Source: Ditylenchus dipsaci (taxonomy: Eukaryota; Nematoda; Chromadorea; Rhabditida; Anguinidae). From it: a stretch of DNA of 64,000 nucleotides. The DNA is taken from positions 372,001 to 436,000 of the forward strand of contig SADC01001331.1 in the NCBI GenBank assembly GCA_004194705.1, given 5' to 3'. Positions 12,001 to 24,000 of this stretch are shown piece after piece (position 1 is the stretch's first letter; each line of letters begins with the position of its first letter). The translations under genes were made by a program, and so were the position numbers. The notes below the pieces were generated by a model, which made no database searches, was not told the DNA's origin, and saw only the letters and a list, made by a program, of their open reading frames with translations.

Positions 12001-15000
12001 TTTCACTTTCAACTTTCTACTTTCAACTTTCTACTTTCAACTTTCACAAATTTCACTTTCAAGTGTTGGAACACTTTCACTTTCAACTTTCAACTTTCTA
12101 CTTTCAACTTTCAACTGTTGGAATAGGCCCCTGAAGATGGTTTGATAGTGGTAAAATTCCGTTTTCTCGGGTATTTTTTGAGTTTTGACGTATAATTGAT
12201 TTTACCAAAACTCAAAAAACAATTCACGTTTTTCAGGATTTGAAACCTATTTTCTAGACTGATCCGGGCATGCTGAAGATGGTCTGATAGGGGTAAAATG
12301 AAGTTTTCTCGGATATTTTTTGAGTATTGAGCAATAATTGATTTTGGTGAAATCAATTATTGCCCAAAACTCAAAAAATACCCGAGAAAACGGAATTTTA
12401 CCACTATCAAACCATCTTCAGGGGCCTATTCCAACAGTTGAAAGTTGAAAGTAGAAAGTTGAAAGTTGAAAGTGAAAGTGTTCCAACACTTGAAAGTGTA
12501 AAGTTGAAAGTTGAAAGTAGATGGTAAATTCCCGCAAAATGTACGAATTTAAAAATTTAGAAATATATAGGAGGAAGTGAAAGTTGACAGTTGAAAGTGA
12601 AAGTTGAAAGTGAGTCACTTTCAATTGTTGGAACACCATCAACTTTCAACTTTCACTTTCAACTTTCACTTTCACTTTCAACTTTCAACTTTACACTTTC
12701 AACTTTCAACTGTTGGAATAGGCCCCAGCACCCCCGAATTAGTCCAGAAACAGGTTTTGGAAAATTAAAAACGTGAAAAAAAATTTTCGATCCAAGTGGA
12801 CGACCACTTGGTTTGGTTGGTTCAAACTAAGATATTTAAATTCCGCAATTCCGCCTAAATGGGACCCCATGGTTACTGATAATGGATTAAGACAAGGGTA
12901 CTGTGGGTAAATTGATAACAATAATGATGTGTGGGTACCACTTTATAGGTATTCCCTGTTACTACTCGAGGTTGAAAAATAATGAAAAGATCCGAATTAC
13001 ATATCGAAATCGTAAAAAATACCCACAAATTTGGATTCTACGCAAAAAATTGCATCTAGAAATGACCAAAACCGAAAAAAAATTTTACTTTCAACTTTCA
13101 CAAAAAATCGGACCACCTATTTCAACCCACCGATTTTTACCATCTACTTTCAACTTTCAACTTTACACTTTCAAGTGTTGGAACACTTTCACTTTCAACT
13201 TTCAACTTTCTACTTTCAACTTTCTACTTTCAACTGTTGGAATAGGCCCCAGGCCACCTACTAACCATACATACACTAACTAATCACTAACTAATCCTTC
13301 CGAGACAAAATAATAATGCATGCTACCACCAGGATTCGAACCATTTTGCATGCCTTGGTCTCCCAAGGTAATTTAAATTGGGCAGAGCTTTTCCTTGCTG
13401 CAAAAAGACTTTTTTTTGCGCCAAAAAGACTTTTTGCTGCAAAAAGACTTTTTTTTGCTCCCAAAAGGCTTTTTTTGCTGCTAATTTTGTCTGCTGCAAA
13501 AAGACTTCTTTTTGCTGCAAAAATATTTTTTTGCTGCTAAATTACTTTTTTTGTTGCTAAAATACTTTTTTTGCTGCAAATATTGTTTTGCTTCACATGC
13601 CTTCTTTGCAGCATTTTTCACTAGAAATATCAATTATTATACATATTTTGTGGTCAATTTGTCCACAAAATTTTTATTATCTCTTAGGAACGAATAAACC
13701 ATGCTATTCAACCCATGTGTAGTAGGGTGTGTAGTTGTCAAGTAGGGTAGGTGGTTGGACCGTAGGGTATATATATATGGACCGGTATGGTAGGTGTATG
13801 GCCAGATAGGGTGGGCAAATGGCCAGGTAGGGTAGGTGGGTGGTCTGGTAGAGTAGATAGGTGGCCTGGCAGGGTGGGTTGGTGGACAGGTAGGGTGAGT
13901 AGGTGATCTGAATGGGTAGGTAAGTGACCTGAAAAAGTAATTAGGTGCCCTGGTAAGGTAGATGAGTGGCGACGTATGGTATGTAGGTGGCCAGGTAGGG
14001 TATGTGGGTAACCAGGTAAAGTAGGTAGGTGGCCAGGTATGTAGGTGTCTTGGTAGAGTAGGTAGGTGGCCTGGTAGGGTAGATAGGTGGCTAAGTAGGT
14101 TAGGTAGCCTACCACCACGATGGGCTCTGAGCTACATGGATAGATACGAATTACCAGATTGGGCCTCGAACCATGTGAATAGCTTTGAACTACCTGGGTT
14201 AGCCTATTTTAAAGACGCATAATTGGCGCCAGCTAACATCCGGTAACGTACATTTCAAGGTTCTAGGAGGTCAAGTAGTAAATCGACCCTTATCAGCGCC
14301 AGGAAAGCTGGAAGTGTGAACTTCGCTTATGCTCGGCGCCATCAAAGCTTGGAAGTATCATCGGCGCCAGTGACCGTAGCATTATTTCGTCTGCTTATGA
14401 GCGTCGCCAGCAGAGCAGGCTGTTAGTTGATAGCTAATTATCGGCGCCAGCATAGGCGTATTCAGGATTTTCTGACGGGGATGGGGCTAAATAGGCTAAG
14501 AATCCTGACGTAGGGAAAGGTGCTAAAATGACGAAAAAAAAAACTGAATTAGGCTTCAAAACACTAAAAAGGCTGAAAAATCCTGGCAAGGGGCGAGGTC
14601 CCATTTGTTTGCTTACAGCGTGTTCTCCGATTGTAGTTGTGGCAAGCCAAGCTTGCAGTGTTTTCTATATGGTGCGTGAACCACCACTCGAACTACCAGA
14701 AGAAATTTATAAAAGGTAGTGGTGGTCTGTGATGCTTTTTTATTTCTACGGCGATAATGCTGAAAATCAGAAAGAATGCTGACCCAGGTATTGCTGCGAA
14801 GTAAGTACGCACAATTCCGTTTTGCGCCGCGTAGCGGTGCGGTGCCTTCTAGTAATTTACAAAAAGGCGGCGAAATTCACAGATTATGCGGTACATTTCA
14901 ATTTGGTCCTTTATAGATTACTGCTAATAATTATTATTTTTCAGCAAGGCAGGCTCGACTATCTCATAAAATGTATCGAAAGACATCTGCTACGTTTTCG

Positions 15001-18000
15001 AACACGTCAAGAATATGATCATGTTTGTTGGAACCCATTACAGTTAACCTTCTCTATAAGCTAATTTCTCTAAGCTACACCTAGGACTACTCCGAAGGGT
15101 GTATCTTATAGAGAAGGTTGACTGTACAGTCCACTCTCGATATAAGCACACCTCCTCAAGTTCGTTCCCGCCTGGGGTTTGACACTTTTTTAACCTGATT
15201 TTCGAAGTCTTTTGCCAAACCTGATTCGTCAGTCTGATCAGAAAAATCGTACAGATTCTGATTCCACCAATCAGTTCTCGAGATAGCCACAAGTTTGCTG
15301 AAAAGACCCGCGGCTCTCGATATAAGCACACCTTTTTTAAAAAATAGGTGTGCTTATATCGAGAGTGGACTGTAATAGTCATTAATATCTCATGCTTATT
15401 GATATAGCTTTAGAAATTCTTCAAAATTTTCGAGAGCACCATCGGAGAACTCCAACTATGCAGCGAAGTAGAATCCCAACTTATCGAGACATTTCGCCTT
15501 ATAGGTGAGTGCCACGACTCAACAATGACTCACAACGATGATGGCCAATGCAGGCCCATCGAAAATCGGGTAAGACACAGGTCTTAGACTTTTGAAAACA
15601 CTGCCGTCTTTCGCGATAATAATATACTAGGGTTGGTTAATTCTACGTAGAAAGAAAAACTCCGTAGAATTCTATAGAATTCTACGAAAATCGTAGAAGT
15701 AATCATTCAAACAATTGGTGATTTTATCCTGGATGTCAAAACCAAAATTTCATCGGTCATTTTATCGATTGTTAAAGACGTTTGTTATAGCCATAAATTA
15801 CCGTTTCGGGGTCCTTATTTTATCATTTTCCACTTCTACCGCATTGATGTCATAATCTTCATCATTGATAGTAATCTCCAACCATCTTTTTCAGGTGTTT
15901 TAGTACCACAGTCCACCCCAGGTTAATTGATCCACAAGTCAATTAGTCCACAAAACTTTTATCACTTCCAAATGCCCAAGAAACTATACTGTTGAACTCA
16001 AATCGTGTGCTGAAAATAGTTTGTTAAGAATATAATGCTGTTTTAATTATACAGCATTTTAATACCCAGTGTAAGGGAGGCAGATAGCAGAGAAATAAGA
16101 AACAGTCCTGGGGCGACCCGATAGCTCAAGTGGATAGAGCGCCGACTTGCAAGGAGGATATCGTGGGATCGCACTTTTTCCCAGGCCTGTACAAAAAGCC
16201 GTACGCGGCCACTGGCGTACGCTTACTCAAGTTAGTAAGTTTAATACCCAGTTAACCAGTTAGTAAACCAGGTACCCACTTTGAGGTGGTCAACCTCAAA
16301 CTTTAGTACATTTTTCTGAATAAGCATACGAATCATGCTATCATTATTGCAAATTAGTTCTTAGAACGTTTTGTAATGAACAAAACCCGGTTTGGACTTA
16401 TCAACACCTGAAAAATGTAAGGAGGGAGATTTGCGAAGGCAAATCTCTGTACCGTCGACTTGTCCTGAGAGGAGTGACCGTCTAGCAGAAGTTAAAGGGG
16501 GCAAATACTGTTTGAAATCGTAAAGCGATTTCAAACAGGATTTGTCTTCTACCGAAAGAATGTTGACCCGTCGGCGAAAATCTTAGTTTCCTCGTTCTTA
16601 AGGACCTAAAAAGCGCTCAAATCTATCGATTCTGCAATGGAAAAGAAAGAGGAAGAAAGCAAGGCTAAGCCGAAGCAAGTGGTGCCGAGGCAAATTTTGG
16701 ACATCCGAGACAGGCTCGCGATCGCTCTGGAGGAGGCAAACCTGCAAGGGGCTGATGATATGGCCAGCACCCAGTGGAATGCGCTTTTGGAAGAGATCAA
16801 GGGAATGGCTGGCTCGCAGTGGAAGGAACACGACGATGAACACGGTAAGCAGGTTAGTCCCCTTTCCTCATTTACCGAAGCAGAGAAGTTGGCTGGTAGT
16901 GCCCGAGGCATGGAAGGGTTCGTCAACCCGGAAGTGCCGTTGGGTCGTGTGGGAAGTACCGAAAAGGGTTTGTGTGGTGTGGGTGTGGACCGTCTACAGA
17001 GTGGGGTGTATGGTTACCGTCTAGCAGGTGTTAATGGGACCGAAGCGTTGGGTGTGAAGGGGTGTGTTGACCGAAAGGGATTGAAGTGCGAAAGGACCAA
17101 AGCTAGCGACCCGTCGATGGAAGTGCAAGCCGAAGTGGACCAGAAGCAAGCAGAAGACTCCATAGCCAAGCTGCAGCTCCGTGGTATTGCCGAAGCCAAA
17201 GCTCTTCCTGTGATGGTCAAATCAGCTCCGCTCCCTGTCATCTGTGACTCGCCTGCCGATCTCTGTGGCCCAGCAGCACGCTCCCAATCAAACTGCGCAA
17301 CGGATGCTAGAAACAAAGCGAATGGACCCTCGTCTCCGCGACTGGCCTGGACTCAAGTGGGAAGGACCGCCGCAATCAAGCTGAAGAAGAAGTCTCCAGA
17401 ACCAGAATCTCATTGTAATGTCTTGCGTAGACCTCGTGTCGTGTTTGTGTCTGGTTGTGAGTTGAATAAAGATTGTGGTGGATCCATGACTCCCCTTAGT
17501 CCGGTGCCAAATAAAACATTGTTTTTTACTAAAACTAAGATAGTCTTCTCTCCTCCAGGTAGACGTCCAGCTGGGCAACTTGAGTACAACCTGAAAATTT
17601 GGCGACAAAATACTAATTTGTAATCTTCATTTATGTACTCAGGGCATCGTTTAAGCAAGAGAGAACTGTTCGTTTGCGCATTCCGAAAAATTCCTTCAAA
17701 TTTGGCGTTGACCAGCTCGGGCAAGGTACCCACCAGGGTATTGAGATTCTAAATTGTCAAAACAGCATTCTTGTCTCATGTGACCGTTTTCAGCACAAGA
17801 TTATGCGTTAAATATAGGGTTTGGCAATGGGCATATGCCCGGCATTTATTATGAAATGCCCGGCCGTATAATTTCGGGCATTTTTCTCTTATTTATTTTT
17901 GAGATTTGATAGTCTCTAAAAGGTTCAAAGAACAGTTAGTGGTAATTTTTTTATAAATTTTTCTTGTAACTTTTAATAAAAGTACCATTTTAAGCTTAAA

Positions 18001-21000
18001 AGTTTCATTCTGAGGCATACAGGTATAAAAAATGTCCTCAGTAATTTAAACAAAAACTGAAAAATATTTGTCGGTTTCCGAGATATGACCGGAAGTTGGT
18101 CAGTGATTTTTTAACATATTGACACTCAAATATCAGATCCTATCTCGAAAACCAAGTATTATTTTGAACTTCTGTTAATTTCTAATTTATTCGAATGCCG
18201 GAGGAAATTTCGTATACTAAATTACTAGGTGCCTCAAAATGAAAAATTTCAGCTGAAAAAAGGATATTTTTTTATTAAAGTGCGAAAAAGTTCACAAAAA
18301 GTACCACTATCTGTCTTAAGTTTCTCAAAAAGAAGTTAAGGAAAAAGAGTGCCAAATGTACTGTTAACTGTAGTTTCCTACTTCATATCTATAGTTCCGA
18401 CTATTTTATTTTTGATGATGTTGTGAATTGCTGTTATAAAAGCTGTTATTAAAGGGGCATGCCCATGCGTTTCAAAAAGTCAAGGCGGGGGACCAGCAAA
18501 CTTTTTCGAGCCGTTCCATTTTTCACTCGTTTTGCGTCAAATGTTTGATATTAATGACCTTATTATACTTTTCAAAACTAGGCGAAAAACTTAAAAAATC
18601 TAGATAAGAGCAAATCTAAAAGTTTGTTGAGAAAGAAGAGGTATACTCAGGATGACCAACTCAAATTACGAAAAAGGTGACAAATTTTTTCCGAAAGGTG
18701 GCATTTAAGACAAAAAAAAATCTAGAGCTCTGTTGAAAAAATGCCACCTTTCACTTTTCAAAAAGGTGGCAAAATTTTCAAAAAGGTGGCAAATGCCACC
18801 TAAAGGTGGTACTTTGGTCACCCTTGGTATACCAGTCCCCGCCTTTTCTCCGTGTCGCGCACGGGCATGCCCCTTTAAAGGGGCATACTCGCCGCCGATG
18901 GGAATATTTTGAAAGTCGGGTACCAGCGAAATTCAAACTATAATTAATTTGACGCAATTTTGGAAAAGTTGAGGAAAAACTACACACCCAGTGGGAATCG
19001 AACGACGACTTACCTTTGCAGTCCACCGCCGCTTTACCACTAGGCCAACAATGCTATTAAACGAACGAAGTGTTTTTATTACTTGATAGTAACAAGTTGT
19101 TACACGCAGAGTAGGCTGTACGAAATTTGGTAACAAAACATTTTGGTAACAGCGAAATTTGGTAACAGCGAAATTTGGTAACAAAATTTTTTGGTAACAG
19201 CGAAATTTGATAACAGCGAAATTTGGTAACAGCGAAATTTGGTAACAAATTTTTTGAAGAAAATTAAAATTAAAAAATTAATAAGAAAATTTTTTTTGGT
19301 AACGGTGAATTTTAACAACACTTCTTTCTTTCTATCTACGTTACCAAAATGTTGGTTACCAAATTTCGCTGTTACCAACTTTCGCTGTTACCAAAATGTT
19401 TGTTACCAAATTTCTCTGTTACCAAATTTCGCTGTTACCAAAATGTTTTGTTACCAAATTCGTACAGCCCGCAGAGTAATCAACTAAAATTTATTTCAAA
19501 ATAATTCTTTTTTGAATCGACCTGGTGCCCGCCTTTTGAGATATTCCCATCGGCGACGAGCATGCCCCTTTAAATGAAAGATCTCAAAGACAATATTAAA
19601 AAATACACCAAATCAGGTTATTTTGATATGTTTATTGATGATATTCGGAATTTGTTGAATAAAAATTGATTGATGGCAGACATTTGTAAAATGCCCGAAA
19701 ATGCCCGAAAATTTGAAAAATGCCCGGCATATGTCCAGACATATGCCCGGGCATTAAATGCCCGGGGCATAAGTCAACCCCAGTTAAATAGTTGTTAAGC
19801 GCACTGCAATAGCTCAAAAATTTGTTTTTCTTCTTTCTACGATTTCTATGTATGCGTAGAAATAAGCGTAAGAAAACCGTAGAATTCTATAAAATTCAAC
19901 GTAGAATTCTTCGTAGAATTCTACGTCAACCAACCCTATAATATACTGACATTCATTCCAGAGAGCGAGGATGTTGAAGGACGGTGGTTTCCGGGTCACA
20001 TCCAACAAGGCTTTCGGCGACTACTGTGGCAGTTTCCCTGTCATTTGGCTAGATTTCTTTCAATGTGGCGGCCCGACGTACGACATCTGCTTGAACACCT
20101 TAAAAGAAAAAATCCGACTAGAGTTCTGCCGACACACCTATCTTCGGGACTACTTAGTGCAACATGATCCTCTACTATTGAACATATTTGACTCATACGT
20201 GTATGTAATTTATTTAGTTTCAATAAAAAAAAAACATTTTTGCTATCTATTCAGAAGCGGCAATTTTGATGAAGCCGCACTTGTGAGCAGCGTAACTTTT
20301 CTATCAGAAATTCTCTACAATGTCTTTGCGAAGAAAGTGGTTATAATTCTTGACGAGTAAGCATTTATTAATTTATTAATACATACAATGGATGCTCTGT
20401 TTAACGTCTCTCGACTTAGATCTTAAAATGGCCATAAGATTTTTCGACGCTAGTAGCGAATACCCCCCCCCCAACGATTTTCACTTTTTTTACTTTAGTA
20501 AAAAGTACCCAAATTTATGTCCCAGATCCCGGAAAATGTGCGCAAACTCTTCATTAGTCACAACTTCCGTACGCTGGCCTACCCCCAAGCCTAATGGCTA
20601 AGCCTAAACTTGTTCTTTGCAAGGGTAGTTACAGCCATTTTGAAAAGGTCCGATTTGGTGGGGGGGGGGGGGGGGATATTCTATACTAGCGCCGATTTTT
20701 CATTTTCCGTAACTCTTTTTTCTGTAAAGGGCTGTACACAATTGATCCGTATACGTGTCCGCGTCCGTAAACGCGGACCGTAAAACAGTCCGTGTATTTC
20801 CACACAATGGGCCGTATCCGCGTCCGTAAAACGGGGCGCAAACACGGACCGTTTTACGGACCACAACACGGATAATTCATTTCTGACCTGATTTTTAATA
20901 ACATAGAACACATTATTATTCCGTAAACCAACAAGAAAACATGATATTTTTCGTCAGAAAACCCTAGCCCAGATCTCTCCGATAAAAGGGACCCTGTAAG

Positions 21001-24000
21001 CTCATTTTGGCTCCTTTTTCATTTTCATTTTTTCGTTTTAAATTTGGTTTTTTCTTGTACCTCCTGACCAGTGTTTTCAAAAGTCAAGGTCAAGTTCAAG
21101 GTCAAGGTAAAACTTGACTTTAAAACTTCAAGGTCGTTTTTCTCGATTTTTAGTAAGGAAAATGGGTCTGAATTTTTTTCCTATCCCTTAAAGTCAAGAT
21201 TTTGCGCTGAACAAAACGTACTTTTCAGAATAACGATATAATTTTTGCACGATGAGATATAGCCTAAAGTCAAGGTAAAATCACCTTGATTTTAGCGAAA
21301 GTCAAGGTCAAGGTAAAATCAAAGTGATTTTACCTTGACTTTGGGCTATATCTCATCGTGCAAAAATTATATCGTTATTCTGAAAAGTACGTTTTGTTCA
21401 GCGCAAAATCTTGACTTTAGGGGATAGGAAAAAAAATTCAGACCCGTTTTCCTCACTAAAACTCGAGAAAAACGACCTTGAAGTTTTAAAGTCAAGTTTT
21501 ACCTTGACCTTGACTTTTGAAAACACTGCTCCTGACATAGTGCTTTTCAAATATCGCCCTAATTAGTGGTAACAAATGAAAAAGTCCAATTGGTCCGTGG
21601 CATAAAATGCCGAGATGCCTTAGGGACTATTGGCTCTGAACCCAATGAAAAAGTACGGTCGAGGTAAGCCTAAAACCCGGTGCCTAGTGTCCGTCTTGGT
21701 AGCCGTAACATTAAAACATTTAGGGTGCAATTTTTTGCCCCTCACTCGGTAATGGCTATAACTTTTTTTAATTTTTGAAAAATCATTTTTTCGGTACCAT
21801 CTTGTAGCTAAGATTCAGGGCTGCGAAATAAAGTACTGATCAAGTCACTATTGGTTTAAAATTTTGATAAAGATGAGTGGAGATGCACGCTGGAACAGCA
21901 CTAGGCTGGCGTCTGCCGAACATGACAACTGGGCGGACGCGGCGTTGGCTGGAGTAGCTAAGATGTCATAACTCAAAATCGCGTATCATCAACTTTCAAG
22001 ACTGTTTAAAGCCGACAAACAGGATAGAAAACATCTTTTAGGGGTCTTTTAAAAATGTTGACCGAAAATCGACTTTTTACATCAGGTTACCAAGGTAAAC
22101 CACCCTAGAAGGGTATCTAGTGACCATAATCAGGAAGAATTTGTAGATAAAATCATTTTGTCGGTAGGGTTATTTTCTAAGGTTCTTTTCCATTATCGGA
22201 ACCACCCTTCTGAAACGATTTTTTCACTGTTATACGGAGAACATTATTATAAAGGTGATGATATAATTACATCAATTGCCCCTTTAAACATTTAAAAACA
22301 AGGTTAGCAGGCGCCTATCTGCGTTTATACAGACATTACAGACAGTACCTTATTTCTGAAAACAAAACCGTTCTGAGCGTGATCGATTTACTTAGAAACA
22401 ATTCTTAAAATTCTAAATTGACTGTATATTTTTAAAATCCTCTAGACACAAAATGATTTAAGTTTAATCTGGATTTCCTGATCCCAATCTGATGACCTTC
22501 ATAAAAGTGGACATATGCCCCTCTTAAAACGCGTATTTTTTAACGACCTTTTTTTAAACAAAATTTTGGATAACACGGTAGACTGACCCACAAAGATGAT
22601 CTCCCCCTCTACGACCAATTTTGGCCTCCGAAGTCAAAAAAAGCGTTATCCTCCCACCAGTCTTGTAAATCGAAAAATTTCGTCGCCGGCGCCGGCGCCG
22701 AGCGCCGGCTCAATTTTTTTTGCCGCCGAGCGCCGACGGCGGCGAAAAATCGCCGCCAGACGCCGGCATCATAATATTCAAAATTTATGGGCGTTTTTGC
22801 CGCTGTGGTGCCAAAAGAAAAGGTTGTTGAAAATTAAATTTTTTTATTTGATGTTACATTAGCGAGGACGGACGTATAAATACACATCAAATTTGAATAA
22901 ACTTTTCGTTGAAATTCATAAGCGCTTTTCTTTTCAATAATTTTGGGCCGGTCCTTCCTTTGTGTCCAATAGTGTTAAAGGTGACAATGGAAAATAAGCT
23001 TTCCACTGCAGAAGTGCCGCTGGGAATTGGTAAAATATCCATAGCCATCTTATAGAGTTGTGGGTATGTCTAAAACTGTATTTTTAGTAAAAGCTGAGCC
23101 GATTAAATGTTATTAACATATCTCATAATTTTCTTCCCAAAACAGCATCGTATCTTTATTTATTTTCTTTGGAAATACGGCCTTGAGATACTTCATAATT
23201 TCGTTCTCCAAATTGTCCGATAAAATGAGATTAGATACTGGTGCAGTCTCTGCCCCAAAACCGAACGTCTCATCCATTTGACTTGTGGCCTCATTTTCTA
23301 CATTTTCGGTGTCATCGGCCACAGTTTCGCCGGCGCCGAGCGCCGGCTCTATTTTTTTCGCCGCCGCCGCCGGCGCCAAGCGCCGGTTCAATTTTTTTCG
23401 CCGCCGCCGCCGGCGCCAAGCGCCGGCTCAATTTTTTTCGCCGCCGGCGCCGGCTCTATTTTTTTCGCCGCCGCCGCCGGCGCCGAGCGCCGGGTCGGCG
23501 GCGAAAAATCGCCGTCGGGCGCCGGCGCCGGCGCGAGCGCCGGCGCTGTTTACAAGACTGCCTCCCACCCACACATGCCAAAAACTATATAGAGAATCTG
23601 CAAGATAAGAGTGTGGGAAAATTGTTTAGAAGGGTGGTCCCGATAATGGAAAAGAACCGTTAGTTTTCTTAACTGCACCATGAAAAAAACCTGGTATGCA
23701 CACTTCTTTTTGCCGAGCTCTAGTGACCAGAACGAAGAAAATACTCGACCCTAGTAGCGAATACCCTTTGATTGACGAATCTTTGTTCTTTGCACGCTTT
23801 AGATTAAACACATTACCATTGTGTTGTTGGAGCTCCTCTCCTTCGCTAACGCTAGATATTTTAGCGCTGGAAAGAATAAAGGATAGTGATGAGGCGAAGA
23901 AAGGTAAACTGGAAAAGCCAGAGTTGAAAATTTCGTGCCAGTACCAAATGACTTTTATTCTAAGCCAAAATATGATTCGATAGATGCGATTTTCAGGGTC

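Larger units (their letters stand above)
18879..19569. mobile_element. TTAA-flanked MITE, AGGGGCATACTC ends (copy 2)
   Basis: Starts AGGGGCATACTCGCCGCCGA, ends the complement of that type (tcggcgacgagcatgcccct), flanked by TTAA. It carries a tRNA-like sequence on the minus strand (18980-19050) and a hAT-type MITE (19114-19470). Confidence 0.75.
17815..19782. mobile_element. nested hAT-type element, ATGCCCGG family
   Basis: Ends TAGGGTTTGGCAATGGGC and the complement ending agtcaacccca are flanked by the 8-bp duplication GTTAAATA (17807-17814 and 19783-19790). Subterminal ATGCCCGGGCAT words are in both orientations. It lies inside the 15628-19938 element and itself holds two TTAA-flanked elements. 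Confidence 0.85.
15628..19938. mobile_element. 4.3-kb hAT-type element in an intron
   Basis: Ends TAGGGTTGGTTAATTCTACG and CCAACCAACCCTA-type complement (right end tacgtcaaccaaccctatail read as tcaaccaaccctata) are flanked by an 8-bp duplication TAATATAC (620-627 of the 15-kb block and 19939-19946). Subterminal DNA is full of TAGAATTCTACG words. It fills all but about 80 bp of the intron between exons 15414-15569 and 19962-20200. No transposase was recognised; the interior carries a tRNA-like insert, a 328-codon ORF and a second hAT-type element. Confidence 0.8.

Noticed and set aside
13321..13400. tRNA gene on the minus strand (ggttcgaatcc B box)
   Set aside because: No A box at the right distance and no acceptor stem; at most a relic.
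13738..14118. 126-codon minus-strand ORF
   Set aside because: Pure translation of a 22-30 bp minisatellite; composition is repetitive and there are no splice or start signals.
23241..23663. Ala/Arg/Pro-rich ORFs of 104-140 codons
   Set aside because: They translate the GGCGCC array at the right end of a hAT element; three frames are open simultaneously.
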